Translations under genes and position numbers: made by a program | Assembly: GCF_023612255.1 (NCBI RefSeq) | Contig: NZ_CP063231.1 | Coordinates: 850,001 to 914,000, forward strand | Direction: 5' to 3' | DNA from: Luteibacter flocculans | GTDB taxonomy: Bacteria; Pseudomonadota; Gammaproteobacteria; Xanthomonadales; Rhodanobacteraceae | DNA length: 64,000 nucleotides | Shown here: piece by piece, positions 46,499 to 56,024 of the stretch | Layout: each line of letters opens with the position of its first letter | Position numbering within the stretch: the stretch's first letter is position 1 | Notes under the pieces: model-generated | Told to the model about the DNA's origin: nothing | What the model saw: the letters and a program-made list of their open reading frames with translations, nothing else | Databases searched by the model: none

Positions 46499-47038
46499 AT
46501 GACCCGCCTTGAAACGTTTTACAAAGAGTCGGTAATGCAGAAGCTCACTGAGCGCTTCGGTTACCAGAACGTCATGGAAGTCCCGCGCATCACGAAGATC
46601 ACGCTCAACATGGGCGTCGGCGAAGCCGCCGGTAACAAGAAGATCCTCGACAACGCGGTCGCCGACATGACCAAGATCGCCGGCCAGAAGCCGATCACGA
46701 CGAAGGCCCGCGTGTCGGTCGCTTCGTTCAAGATCCGCGACGGTTGGCCGATCGGCTGCAAGGTCACGCTTCGTCGTGCCCAGATGTGGGAATTCCTGGA
46801 CCGCCTGATCAACATCTCGCTGCCGCGTACGCGCGACTTCCGTGGTGTCTCGGGCCGTGCCTTCGATGGCCGTGGTAACTACAACTTCGGCATCAAGGAA
46901 CAGATCATTTTCCCGGAAATCGACTTCGATCAGGTTGACGCGCTGCGTGGCATGGATATCTCCATCACCACCACCGCCAAGACCGACGAAGAAGCCAAGG
47001 CGCTGCTGGAAGCCTTCAGCTTCCCGTTCCGCAACTGA
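46499..47038 (+). CDS. rplE: 50S ribosomal protein L5
   Basis: 179 residues. [18 protein letters not shown] and [21 protein letters not shown] are typical. Binds 5S rRNA and contacts P-site tRNA. Confidence 0.97.
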   Translation: MTRLETFYKESVMQKLTERFGYQNVMEVPRITKITLNMGVGEAAGNKKILDNAVADMTKIAGQKPITTKARVSVASFKIRDGWPIGCKVTLRRAQMWEFLDRLINISLPRTRDFRGVSGRAFDGRGNYNFGIKEQIIFPEIDFDQVDALRGMDISITTTAKTDEEAKALLEAFSFPFRN

Positions 47039-47051
47039 TCACAGGTAGAAC

Positions 47052-47357
47052 ATGGCCAAGACCTCGATGGTCGAGCGCGACCTCAAGCGCACCAAGCTCG
47101 TCAAGAAGTTCGCCGCTAAGCGCGCCGAACTGAAGGCGATCGTCCTGAGCGCTTCTGCGTCGTACGACGAGAAGATGGAAGCCCAGACCAAGCTGCAGAA
47201 GCTCCCGCGCGATGCCAGCCCGGTGCGTCAGCGTAATCGCTGCGCCCTGACCGGCCGCCCGCGTGGCGTCTACAGCAAGTTCGGCCTGGGCCGCAACAAG
47301 CTCCGCGAAGCCACCATGCGTGGCGACGTGCCGGGCCTGCGCAAGGCTAGCTGGTAA
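47052..47357 (+). CDS. rpsN: 30S ribosomal protein S14 (zinc-independent form)
   Basis: 101 residues, the long form without the CxxC zinc motifs. [20 protein letters not shown] is the signature. Ends GLRKASW. Confidence 0.97.
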   Translation: MAKTSMVERDLKRTKLVKKFAAKRAELKAIVLSASASYDEKMEAQTKLQKLPRDASPVRQRNRCALTGRPRGVYSKFGLGRNKLREATMRGDVPGLRKASW

Positions 47358-47383
47358 AAAACTCGCCAAGGGCGGGGCAAGCT

Positions 47384-47419
47384 GTTATAGTCGTCGGTCT
47401 GCGCAATGCAGACCGACGA
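47384..47419 (+). promoter_or_regulatory. Extended -10 candidate and 12-bp hairpin between rpsN and rpsH
   Basis: TGTTATAGT (47383–47391) resembles an extended -10 element without a good -35. Directly after it, TCGTCGGTCTGC (47391–47402) pairs perfectly with GCAGACCGACGA (47408–47419) around GCAAT. The gap is 127 bases, long for this operon. The tail is not T-rich, so I do not call it a terminator. Confidence 0.5.
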
Positions 47420-47484
47420 TTGTCGGCTTTACAATTCAAGATTTCCGGTAATTCGGATATCGGTGCACTCTCAAGGATTTTCTT

Positions 47485-47880
47485 ATGAGCATGACTGATC
47501 CTATCGCCGATCTGTTTACGCGCATCCGTAATGGCCAGGCCTCTGGCAAGTCGGTTGTCCGTATGCCGTCGTCGAAGATGAAGCTGGCCCTGGCTAAGCT
47601 TCTGCAGAACGAAGGCTACATTCTCGACGCCCGTGCCGCTGACGAAGCGGGTAAGCCGGTGCTCGAAATCAAGCTGAAGTATTTCGAAGGCCGTCCGGCT
47701 ATCGAGACCATCTCCCGTGTCAGCCGTTCCGGTCTCCGCGTCTATCGCGGCAAGGACGAGCTGCCGAAGGTTCTCGGCGGTCTGGGTATCTCGATCATCT
47801 CGACTTCCGCCGGTCTCCTGACCGACGCGCAGGCCCGTGCCAAGGGTCTGGGCGGCGAAGTCATCGGCCAGGTGGCGTAA
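47485..47880 (+). CDS. rpsH: 30S ribosomal protein S8
   Basis: 131 residues. [18 protein letters not shown] and the C-terminal signature [21 protein letters not shown]. In E. coli S8 represses the spc operon at the rplX–rplE junction; here the only striking structure near it is the hairpin just upstream of rpsH. Confidence 0.97.
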   Translation: MSMTDPIADLFTRIRNGQASGKSVVRMPSSKMKLALAKLLQNEGYILDARAADEAGKPVLEIKLKYFEGRPAIETISRVSRSGLRVYRGKDELPKVLGGLGISIISTSAGLLTDAQARAKGLGGEVIGQVA

Positions 47881-47891
47881 GGAGTACCGAC

Positions 47892-48419
47892 ATGTCACGT
47901 GTAGCCAAGAAGCCCATCACCCTGCCGAAGGGCGTCGAACTCTCGATCGCCAATGGCACCGTCACCGTCAAGGGCCCGAAGGGCACCCTGACCACCCATG
48001 AGCTGCCGGGCATTTCGTTCCAGCAGGAAAATGGCGTGGCCAACGTCGTCGTCGCCGAAGGCGCGGATGACAAGTTCGGCGGTACCGCCCGCGCCATCGT
48101 CGCGAACATGATCCACGGCGTCGCCAACGGCTTCGAGAAGAAGCTGGAGCTGGTCGGCGTGGGTTACCGCGCGCAGCTCACCGGCAAGTCGGTGAACCTG
48201 TCGCTGGGTTATTCGCACCCGGTTGTCTTCGAGGCGCCGGAAGGCATCACCATCGAAGTCCCGACGCAGACGGAAGTGCTCATCAAGGGCGCCGACAAGC
48301 AGCTCGTCGGCCAGGTGGCAGCGAAGATCCGCGCGTTCCGTGCGCCCGAGCCCTACAAGGGCAAGGGTGTCCGTTACGCCGGCGAGACGATCATCCTGAA
48401 GGAAGCCAAGAAGGCCTAA
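47892..48419 (+). CDS. rplF: 50S ribosomal protein L6
   Basis: 175 residues. Two L6 domains; signature [24 protein letters not shown] at the C-terminus. Near the factor-binding site. Confidence 0.97.
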   Translation: MSRVAKKPITLPKGVELSIANGTVTVKGPKGTLTTHELPGISFQQENGVANVVVAEGADDKFGGTARAIVANMIHGVANGFEKKLELVGVGYRAQLTGKSVNLSLGYSHPVVFEAPEGITIEVPTQTEVLIKGADKQLVGQVAAKIRAFRAPEPYKGKGVRYAGETIILKEAKKA

Positions 48420-48449
48420 TCGGCCTATCCGCTTCCTGGAGACGAGACG

Positions 48450-48800
48450 ATGAACAAGAACGAATCCCGCCTGCGCCGCGCCAAGTCGACCCGCGCTCAC
48501 ATCCGTGAGCTCGGCGCCGCCCGCCTGAGCGTGCATCGCACCGGTCAGCACATCTACGCCCAGGTCTTTGCACCGAACGGCACCGTCGTGGCTTCCGCCT
48601 CGACCGTGCAAAAGTCGGTGGCCGAAGGCCTCAAGAGCAAGAAGAACGTCGAAGCCGCCACCACGGTCGGTCGCGTCATTGCCGAGCGCGCCAAGGCCGC
48701 CGGCATCGAAGCCGTCGCGTTTGATCGCTCGGGTTTCCGTTATCACGGTCGCATCAAGGCTCTTGCCGATGCGGCGCGTGAGGCCGGCCTCAAGTTCTAA
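48450..48800 (+). CDS. rplR: 50S ribosomal protein L18
   Basis: 116 residues. Basic N-terminus ([17 protein letters not shown]), then [20 protein letters not shown] and [24 protein letters not shown]. Binds 5S rRNA with L5. Confidence 0.97.
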   Translation: MNKNESRLRRAKSTRAHIRELGAARLSVHRTGQHIYAQVFAPNGTVVASASTVQKSVAEGLKSKKNVEAATTVGRVIAERAKAAGIEAVAFDRSGFRYHGRIKALADAAREAGLKF

Positions 48801-48920
48801 GAGGCGTCAGGCCACGGCATCGGCCCTTCGGGGCCGGTGCCGCCCGATGTAACTACAACTCCAAGCGGCGACCGAGCCGTAAACAGAAGTCCCGGTTCTT
48901 CCGGGCTATCAGGAAAAGAG

Positions 48921-49430
48921 ATGTCCTCGACAGATCGCGAAAATTCGGACGGCATGCTTGAAAAGCTGATCGCCGTCAACCGCGTGGCCAAGACCGTCAA
49001 GGGTGGCCGCCAGATGAGCTTCACCGCGCTGACGGTTGTCGGCGATGGCGAAGGTCGCGTCGGTTTTGGTTATGGCAAGGCCCGTGAAGTGCCGGTCGCC
49101 ATTTCCAAGGCCATGGAGCGCGCCCGCCGCAACATGGTGAGCATTGAACTGAACAACGGCACGCTCTGGTACGCCATCAAGGCCAACCACGGCGCCGCTC
49201 GCGTCTTCATGCAGCCCGCTTCCGAAGGTACCGGCGTGATCGCCGGCGGTGCCATGCGCGCCGTGCTCGAAGTGGTCGGCGTGAAGAACGTCCTCGCGAA
49301 GGCCGTCGGCTCGCGCAACCCGATCAACCTCGTCCGCGCGACGATCAAGGGTCTGCAGGCCGTCGCCTCGCCGAAGCGCATCGCCGCCAAGCGTGGCAAG
49401 ACGATCGAAGAGGTGCTGGGCAATGGCTAA
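48921..49430 (+). CDS. rpsE: 30S ribosomal protein S5
   Basis: 169 residues from ATG 48921, with AGGAAAAGAG upstream; the frame opening at 48837 has no such site. VVKGG-type loop ([20 protein letters not shown]) and [16 protein letters not shown] are typical. Role in decoding accuracy. The 120-base gap before it contains a small hairpin-prone stretch (GGCCCTTCGGGGCC type). Confidence 0.96.
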   Translation: MSSTDRENSDGMLEKLIAVNRVAKTVKGGRQMSFTALTVVGDGEGRVGFGYGKAREVPVAISKAMERARRNMVSIELNNGTLWYAIKANHGAARVFMQPASEGTGVIAGGAMRAVLEVVGVKNVLAKAVGSRNPINLVRATIKGLQAVASPKRIAAKRGKTIEEVLGNG

Positions 49431-49620
49431 GAACAACGAAACCGCTGGCACCGTCCGCGTTCGCCTGGTCAAAGGCCTTCGCGGTGTGCAGGGGCGTCAT
49501 CGTCTGAGCGTCAAGGCCCTGGGCCTTAACAAGCTCAACGACGTGCGCGAACTGAAGGATAGCCCCCAGGTCCGTGGCCTCATCAACACGGTCTACTACC
49601 TGGTTCGGGTCGAGGAGTAA
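49423..49620 (+). CDS. rpmD: 50S ribosomal protein L30
   Basis: 65 residues from ATG 49423, overlapping the rpsE stop by eight bases; a start at 49393 would lie deep inside rps[21 protein letters not shown] and the LGL-N-x-V motif are typical. Confidence 0.94.
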   Translation: MAKNNETAGTVRVRLVKGLRGVQGRHRLSVKALGLNKLNDVRELKDSPQVRGLINTVYYLVRVEE

Positions 49621-49625
49621 GCATC

Positions 49626-50057
49626 ATGCGTCTTAACGACATCAAGCCCGGCAAGGGCGCTCGCAAGACCCGCACCCGCGTTGCTCGCGGTATCGGTTCC
49701 GGCCTCGGCAAGACCGCCGGCCGCGGCCACAAGGGTCAGCACGCTCGTGCCGGTAACACGCACCGCGTCGGTTTCGAAGGCGGCCAGATGCCGCTGCAGC
49801 GTCGCCTGCCGAAGGTCGGCTTCCGCTCGCTGAAGAAGGCCGATACGGAGCAGGTCATGCTCTACAAGCTGGCCGCGATCCAGGGCGACACGATCGACCT
49901 CATCGCACTGCACGCTGCCGGTCTCGTGACCAGCCGCGCCAAGAAGGTCAAGGTGGTGCTTAAGGGCGAGATCAATCGCGCCATCAAGCTCCAGGGCGTG
50001 CTTGCGACGGCCGGCGCCAAGGCGGCTATCGAAGCCGCCGGCGGCAGCGTGGAGTAA
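49626..50057 (+). CDS. rplO: 50S ribosomal protein L15
   Basis: 143 residues. [20 protein letters not shown], the Gly/Arg-rich [16 protein letters not shown] and the C-terminal ALEAAGG-like end ([12 protein letters not shown]). Late assembly protein. Confidence 0.97.
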   Translation: MRLNDIKPGKGARKTRTRVARGIGSGLGKTAGRGHKGQHARAGNTHRVGFEGGQMPLQRRLPKVGFRSLKKADTEQVMLYKLAAIQGDTIDLIALHAAGLVTSRAKKVKVVLKGEINRAIKLQGVLATAGAKAAIEAAGGSVE

Positions 50058-50061
50058 TCAG

Positions 50062-51384
50062 GTGGCTGCAGCGCAGGGCACAACGCTCGGCTCGCTGGGC
50101 AAACTGACGGAACTGCGTCAGCGCATCTTTTTCCTTATTGGTGCGCTGATCGTCTTCCGCCTCGGTTCGTTCATTCCCGTTCCGGGCGTGAACCCCGAGG
50201 CGATGACGAGCCTGGTCGAGGGCGGCGGCGGCCTCCTGAACATGGTCAACATGTTCTCGGGTGGTTCGCTTTCCCGCTTCTCGGTGTTCGCTCTCGGTGT
50301 GGTGCCGTACATTTCGGCATCGATCGTGGTGCAGATGATGGGCTCGGTCGTTCCGGCGCTCATGGCGCTGCGCAAGGAAGGCGAGGCGGGTCGTCGCAAG
50401 ATGACCACGTACACGCGTTTCGGCACGGTGGGTCTGGCGGCTTTCCAGGCGTTCGGTATCGCTGTTGCGCTGCAGAAGCAGGTTGCAGCGGGCGGTGCGC
50501 CGGTGGTCTACATGCCGGGCGCCGGCTTCGTCCTGGCATCGGTCGTCGGCCTCACCGCCGGCACGATGTTCCTGATGTGGCTGGGCGAGCAGATCACGGA
50601 GCGTGGTATCGGCAACGGTATCTCGATGCTGATCTTCGCCGGTATCGTCGCGGGTCTGCCGGGTGCCATCGCGCACACGCTGACCATGGCGAACAACGGC
50701 GAGCTGTCGGTCCTGAAGCTGCTGATGGTTACCGTGGTGATCCTCGCGGTCACCGCCTTCGTGGTGTTCATGGAGCGCGCCCAGCGGCGCATCACCGTGA
50801 ACTATGCGAAGCAGGGTAGCCAGCGTCAGTTCCAGCGCCAGACCTCGCACCTGCCGCTGAAGATCAACATGGCGGGCGTCATTCCGCCGATCTTCGCGAC
50901 CAGCCTGCTGCTCTTCCCCGCAACCGCGGCGACCTGGTTCGGCTCTGCCCACCAGTCCCGTTGGCTGCAGTGGTTGACCACGGCGCTGAGCCCGGGTGAG
51001 CCGGTCCACGACATCGTGTTCGCCGTGCTGGTGATCGGTTTCGCCTTCTTCTATACCGCGATCGTGTTCAATTCGCAGGAAACGGCCGATAACCTCAAGC
51101 GTTCGGGGGCGTTGATCCCGGGTATTCGTCCGGGTCGTGCCACGGCCGACTATATCGATGGCGTCATGACCCGGCTTACCGGTGTCGGCGCGCTCTACAT
51201 CGTGCTGGTCTGCCTGGTGCCGACGTTCATGCAGAACGCCTGGCACGTACCGTTCTATTTCGGCGGCACGTCGCTGCTGATCGTGGTGGTGGTGGTGATG
51301 GACTTTACGGCTCAGGTCCAGGCCCATCTTGTGAGCCACCAGTACGAGAGTCTGCTTAAGAAGTCGAATCTCCGTCGTAGCTGA
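50062..51384 (+). CDS. secY: Protein translocase subunit SecY
   Basis: 440 residues from GTG 50062, with GGAG seven bases upstream; the longer frame overlaps rplO. Ten transmembrane helices; the plug region [22 protein letters not shown] and the cytoplasmic loop [14 protein letters not shown] are clear. It forms the Sec channel with SecE and SecG. In E. coli rpmJ follows; here the next gene is rpsM. Confidence 0.97.
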   Translation: MAAAQGTTLGSLGKLTELRQRIFFLIGALIVFRLGSFIPVPGVNPEAMTSLVEGGGGLLNMVNMFSGGSLSRFSVFALGVVPYISASIVVQMMGSVVPALMALRKEGEAGRRKMTTYTRFGTVGLAAFQAFGIAVALQKQVAAGGAPVVYMPGAGFVLASVVGLTAGTMFLMWLGEQITERGIGNGISMLIFAGIVAGLPGAIAHTLTMANNGELSVLKLLMVTVVILAVTAFVVFMERAQRRITVNYAKQGSQRQFQRQTSHLPLKINMAGVIPPIFATSLLLFPATAATWFGSAHQSRWLQWLTTALSPGEPVHDIVFAVLVIGFAFFYTAIVFNSQETADNLKRSGALIPGIRPGRATADYIDGVMTRLTGVGALYIVLVCLVPTFMQNAWHVPFYFGGTSLLIVVVVVMDFTAQVQAHLVSHQYESLLKKSNLRRS

Positions 51385-51393
51385 GACGCGATA

Positions 51394-51430
51394 GAGACCC
51401 CCACAGGGAGGTCTCGGGGTGCTAGACCCC
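51394..51430 (+). promoter_or_regulatory. Hairpins in the secY–rpsM gap
   Basis: GAGACC / GGTCTC (51394–51415) and GGGGT-GCTAG-ACCCC (51416–51430) abut each other. A weak -10-like TAGAAT lies at 51459–51464. The 122-base gap is the alpha-operon leader region, where E. coli has the S4-binding pseudoknot; equivalence is not established. Confidence 0.4.
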
Positions 51431-51506
51431 GGGACTTCCGGTTTAGGTTAATTCAGGTTAGAATTGCGCGTTTACCGCGCACGAAACGCATCGGAGACAG
51501 TACATC

Positions 51507-51863
51507 ATGGCGCGCATCGCGGGTGTCAATTTGCCGGTCCAGAAGCATGTCTGGGTTGGTTTGCAGAGCATTTACGGAATCGGCCGTTCGCGGGCGAAGC
51601 AGGTTTGTGTCGACGCGGGCGTGGTTGCGACCACCCCGATCAAGTCGCTGAGTGAGGGCGAGGTCGAGAAGATCCGTGCCGAAGTCGCGAAGTACACGGT
51701 CGAAGGCGACCTTCGCCGCGAAATCGGCATGGCCGTCAAGCGTCTGATGGACCTTGGTTGCTACCGTGGCCTGCGCCATCGTCGCGGCCTGCCGGTGCGC
51801 GGCCAGCGCACGCGTACCAACGCCCGTACCCGTAAGGGTCCGCGTCGTCCGATCAAGAAGTAA
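51507..51863 (+). CDS. rpsM: 30S ribosomal protein S13
   Basis: 118 residues. [18 protein letters not shown] and [17 protein letters not shown] (tRNA-contacting tail). First gene of the alpha set; bridges to the 50S subunit. Confidence 0.97.
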   Translation: MARIAGVNLPVQKHVWVGLQSIYGIGRSRAKQVCVDAGVVATTPIKSLSEGEVEKIRAEVAKYTVEGDLRREIGMAVKRLMDLGCYRGLRHRRGLPVRGQRTRTNARTRKGPRRPIKK

Positions 51864-51875
51864 CGGATACCGAAT

Positions 51876-52262
51876 ATGGCTAAGCCGGTTAAGACCAAGA
51901 AGAAGATCAAGCGCGTCGTCACGGATGCCGTGGCCCACGTGCAGGCTTCTTTCAACAACACCATCGTCACGATCACCGACCGCCAGGGCAATGCTCTGTC
52001 GTGGGCGACGGCGGGCGGCGCGGGTTTCCGCGGCTCCCGTAAGTCGACCCCGTTCGCAGCGCAGGTTGCCGCCGAAAAGGCTGGCCGCGCCGCGGGCGAC
52101 TACGGTGTCAAGACTGTAGAAGTGCGCATCAAGGGCCCCGGCCCGGGCCGCGAGTCGGCAGTGCGCTCTTTGAACGCGTTGGGCTACAAGGTGCTCAACA
52201 TTATTGACGTCACGCCGATTCCGCATAACGGCTGCCGTCCCCCCAAGAAGCGTCGCGTCTAA
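51876..52262 (+). CDS. rpsK: 30S ribosomal protein S11
   Basis: 128 residues. [19 protein letters not shown], and the conserved C-terminus [18 protein letters not shown]. Platform protein near the E-site mRNA. Confidence 0.97.
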   Translation: MAKPVKTKKKIKRVVTDAVAHVQASFNNTIVTITDRQGNALSWATAGGAGFRGSRKSTPFAAQVAAEKAGRAAGDYGVKTVEVRIKGPGPGRESAVRSLNALGYKVLNIIDVTPIPHNGCRPPKKRRV

Positions 52263-52273
52263 GGAGCATAACC

Positions 52274-52900
<627 letters not shown>

Positions 52901-52916
52901 TCCACCGGAGCCTTGC

Positions 52917-53915
52917 ATGGCAGTTTCGTCAACTAGTGTGCTGCGGCCTCGTGGCCTCAGCGTCGAGCAGCTTGGAGCGAACCGCGCGAAGGTGGTGGTC
53001 GAGCCGCTCGAGCGTGGCTTCGGTCACACCCTGGGCAACGCGCTGCGTCGCGTGCTGCTCTCTTCGATTCCGGGCAGCGCGATCGTCGAGGTCGAAATCG
53101 ACGGCGTGCTGCACGAGTACACCACCTTGGAAGGCCTGCAGGAGGACGTGATCGAAGTCCTGCTGAACCTCAAGGACGTCGCCATCCGTCAGCACAGCGG
53201 TGATGAAGTCACCCTGACGCTGTCGAAGAAGGGCAAGGGCGTGGTCACGGCCGGCGATATCGCCGTCGATCACTCCGTCGAAATCGTGAACCCCGAGCAC
53301 GTGATCTGCCACCTCACCAAGGATGTGGCGCTCAACATGCGTTTGAAGGTGCGTCGTGGCGTCGGCTACCAGCCGGCCAGCGCGCGCCAGCATCCGGATG
53401 ACGAGACGCGTCCGATCGGTCGTCTGCAGCTCGACGCGTCGTTCGCGCCGGTTCTGCGCGTGGCTTACGAAGTGGACGCCGCTCGTGTCGAGCAGCGCAC
53501 CAACCTCGACAAGCTCGTGCTCGACATCGAGACGAACGGCACGATCGGTGCTGAAGACGCCGTCCGCAAGGCGGCTGAGATCATCAACGATCAGCTCTCG
53601 GTGTTCGGCGATTTCTCGCGTCGCGAAAGCGATTCGACCAAGGCGGAGAAGGGCGGTTTCGATCCGCTCCTGCTGCGCCCGATCGACGACCTCGAACTCA
53701 CGGTCCGTTCCGCCAACTGCCTCAAGGCCGAAAGCATCTACTACATCGGCGACCTGGTCCAGAAGACCGAAGTCGAGCTGTTGAAGACGCCGAACCTGGG
53801 CAAGAAGTCGCTGACCGAAATCAAGGACGTGCTGGGCGGACGTGGTCTCGCTCTCGGCATGAAATTGGAAAATTGGCCGCCGCCGGGCCTCTCGCACGGC
53901 ATGCAGCTGGGCTGA
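52917..53915 (+). CDS. rpoA: RNA polymerase subunit alpha
   Basis: 332 residues. N-terminal dimerisation domain ([23 protein letters not shown]) and the C-terminal domain with [22 protein letters not shown] that binds UP elements and activators. With rpoB and rpoC in this window, all large core subunits are encoded within 27 kb. Confidence 0.98.
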   Translation: MAVSSTSVLRPRGLSVEQLGANRAKVVVEPLERGFGHTLGNALRRVLLSSIPGSAIVEVEIDGVLHEYTTLEGLQEDVIEVLLNLKDVAIRQHSGDEVTLTLSKKGKGVVTAGDIAVDHSVEIVNPEHVICHLTKDVALNMRLKVRRGVGYQPASARQHPDDETRPIGRLQLDASFAPVLRVAYEVDAARVEQRTNLDKLVLDIETNGTIGAEDAVRKAAEIINDQLSVFGDFSRRESDSTKAEKGGFDPLLLRPIDDLELTVRSANCLKAESIYYIGDLVQKTEVELLKTPNLGKKSLTEIKDVLGGRGLALGMKLENWPPPGLSHGMQLG

Positions 53916-53921
53916 TGTAAA

Positions 53922-53948
53922 CGGGGCGATCGACATTCGATCGCCCCG
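53922..53948 (+). terminator. 12-bp perfect hairpin after rpoA
   Basis: CGGGGCGATCGA (53922–53933) pairs with TCGATCGCCCCG (53937–53948) around CAT. The tail ATCCTTTGCG is weakly T-rich. Further small stems (CGAGGC/GCCTCG at 54029–54049; GCGG-GTAA-CCGC at 54055–54066) fill the 210-base gap before rplQ. Confidence 0.55.
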
Positions 53949-54125
53949 ATCCTTTGCGCCATCCGTGGGATGCCTCAGGCACTTCCTTCGGAATTCGAAA
54001 GCGGTCCAAAGAGGCCGTGCTCCCATAACGAGGCGTTCTGACAGCCTCGCATCAGCGGGTAACCGCGGGAAGTCGGCTCATCCTGACCGGCTTTTCATAA
54101 CAACAGACATTGAGAGTAAACCGCC

Positions 54126-54512
54126 ATGCGCCACCAGAAATCCGGTCGCAAGCTCAACCGCACGAGCAGCCACCGCGAAGCCATGTTCAAGAACATGGCC
54201 GCGTCGCTGATCAAGCATGAGCTGATCCGCACCACCCTTCCCAAGGCGAAGGAACTCCGTCGCGTTGCCGAGCCGCTCATCACGCTCGCCAAGACCGACG
54301 GCGTCGCCAACCGCCGCCTCGCTTTCTCGCGCCTGCGCGACAAGCAGGCCGTCGGCAAGCTGTTCGTCGAACTCGGTCCTCGCTACCGCGAGCGTCCCGG
54401 CGGCTACCTGCGCATCCTCAAGTGCGGCTTCCGTCCGGGCGACAACGCGCCGATGGCGTATGTCGAGCTGGTCGATCGTCCGACCCAGGGCGAAGCCGTC
54501 GACGCCGAGTAA
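54126..54512 (+). CDS. rplQ: 50S ribosomal protein L17
   Basis: 128 residues. [21 protein letters not shown] and [24 protein letters not shown] are typical. Last gene of the long ribosomal block, followed by a strong terminator. Confidence 0.97.
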   Translation: MRHQKSGRKLNRTSSHREAMFKNMAASLIKHELIRTTLPKAKELRRVAEPLITLAKTDGVANRRLAFSRLRDKQAVGKLFVELGPRYRERPGGYLRILKCGFRPGDNAPMAYVELVDRPTQGEAVDAE

Positions 54513-54536
54513 GCCTCCAGGCTGATCGCGTATCGA

Positions 54537-54572
54537 GACCCCGGCAGGGTGACCTGCCGGGGTCTTTTTTTT
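54537..54572 (+). terminator. Rho-independent terminator after rplQ
   Basis: Twelve-bp stem GACCCCGGCAGG / CCTGCCGGGGTC around GTGA, then eight T. Ends the ribosomal block. Confidence 0.96.
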
Positions 54573-54683
54573 GGTTCATTGCGGAAGTGCCGGGTGCTGT
54601 TTGGACACTTCGGTTCGTTCGCCGCGTGACTGCATATGTCCGGCGGCTGGAGCTACCGCTAGTTCGTGCGGTGAGGCCAGAGC

Positions 54684-54816
54684 CTTCGGTGTCCCCCCTC
54701 GCTGCTTCAGACAGGTCCTCCGTGTTCGAAAAGGAAGGCCGCTGGCGCGGCCTGTGTACCTAGTGGCCTTCGGCCGCTCTCTTGTGCGGAACTCGCCTCG
54801 AGGGGAGGCACCGAAG
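54684..54816. repeat. Imperfect 18-bp inverted repeat
   Basis: CTTCGGTGTCCCCCCTCG (54684–54701) and CGAGGGGAGGCACCGAAG (54799–54816) are complementary at 16 of 18 positions, with about 97 bases between them. Confidence 0.6.
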
Positions 54817-54983
54817 ACTCCCGCGATGACTGATGTCGCGTGTTGGGAGAGCCGCACAGTCGCAGGCCACAGCGCTACAAGCGCCTCAGCGTCGTGCTTG
54901 CGAAAGCAGGAGCATCCAGCGACTCCACGCGAACGATCTCACTACCGCGCGCCGCTTTCCGATACGAACGTTAGCGTTGCAGA

Positions 54984-55216
54984 GCCGTTGGCCGCCGTGC
55001 TCGGCGCGACCTGGCGTAACCGAGCGGCACGGGCGGATAAGGCCCGCAGGGGGCCGGCCAGGACGGCCGGCCGTTTCCGATAAGGCAGGAAGCCGCATCG
55101 GAAACCCCCGTTCGTGACGCGGGCGCGCAGGGGCGCAGCCATAAGACACCGCCGCGCAGCGGCCTCTCTACCTAAGCGACGGTGCAGCCGAAGCGCCGAG
55201 CACGGCGGCCAACGGC
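54984..55216. repeat. Perfect 24-bp inverted repeat with 185-base loop
   Basis: The arms are 54984–55007 (begins GCCGTTGGCC) and 55193–55216 (ends GGCCAACGGC). Nested inside are GGCCGGCC / GGCCGGCC (55052–55059, 55065–55072) and GTTTCCGAT / ATCGGAAAC (55073–55081, 55097–55105). Confidence 0.8.
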
Positions 55217-55481
55217 GGTCCCTCAGATCCCGCGCTGTCGCTCTCTGCGGCTGCGATGTCGGTCACTGGCTGCCCGCCCCGCCCCGCTGCGCATCGCACA
55301 TACGCACGCCGCGCCACCGAAATCCAACGAAGGGCACAGCCGAGTACCCCCTACATCCAAGCGATAACCGCAAGACCCAACGCAACCCATTGACTTGGTT
55401 ACAAAGGAAACTTCGTGCGAGTGCTGACAAGCGCATGCACAAAGAGTTAACGTGGGTGTCCCGCAACGCACCATCCCCGGT

Positions 55482-55982
55482 ATGAACCCTCGTCTTTGGT
55501 CTTTCCGTACGCGCTATCTCGCCGGCTTCGTCGTGTGCGTTGCGCTCATGGCTTTCGCGTTGTACGCGCAATACGTCATGCATCTGGATCCATGCCCGCT
55601 GTGCATTTTCCAGCGCATCGCCGTGTGCTTCATGGGTCTGTTCTTTCTGGTGGGTGGCTTGCACGCGCCCGCACGCATCGGCATGCGCGCGACGTATGCC
55701 GGGCTTGTCACGCTGGGTGGCCTTTGGGGCATCGCCACGGCAGGCCGCCATCTCTGGCTGCAGTCGTTGCCTGCCTCCGAAGTTCCTGCGTGTGGCCCCG
55801 GGCTCGGCTACCTGTTCGACGCGTTTCCGTTCGCGAAGATGCTCAAGCTCGCATTCACCGGCTCCGGTGAATGCGCAAAGATCGAGCCCATTCTTGGTAT
55901 TCCGATGCCCGGTTGGACCCTGTTGTGGTTCGTTGTCCTCATCGTCTGGGCCCTCCCGGCCGTTCGTCGTTCCGTCCGTTGA
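55482..55982 (+). CDS. dsbB: Disulfide bond formation protein DsbB
   Basis: 166 residues from ATG 55482 (an in-frame start at 55452 exists). Four transmembrane helices with the two redox pairs Cys38/Cys41 (PCPLC) and Cys104/Cys131, the standard DsbB set. It reoxidises DsbA and passes electrons to quinone. Length is close to E. coli (176). Followed 42 bases later by the DAHP synthase. Confidence 0.95.
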   Translation: MNPRLWSFRTRYLAGFVVCVALMAFALYAQYVMHLDPCPLCIFQRIAVCFMGLFFLVGGLHAPARIGMRATYAGLVTLGGLWGIATAGRHLWLQSLPASEVPACGPGLGYLFDAFPFAKMLKLAFTGSGECAKIEPILGIPMPGWTLLWFVVLIVWALPAVRRSVR

Positions 55983-56024
55983 CCTCCCGCGCCACGCAAG
56001 GCGCACTTTAAATAGAGCACCGTC

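Larger units (their letters stand above)
54573..55481. other. 0.9-kb non-coding gap rich in inverted repeats
   Basis: No open frame here looks like a conserved protein: they are Arg/Pro/Cys-rich and overlap each other on both strands. The region carries several inverted repeats, listed separately. Conceptual translation of the minus strand at 55149–54886 gives an Arg-rich 87-residue product that vaguely recalls the small Ash/Icd-like frames annotated near satellite prophages; this is memory, unverified. The last 100 bases before dsbB are less GC-rich and could hold its promoter. Confidence 0.5.

Noticed and set aside
54571-55083. 170-codon plus-strand frame after rplQ
   Set aside because: Cys/Arg/Ser-rich without motifs, overlapped by other frames on both strands and by inverted repeats; no ribosome-binding site.
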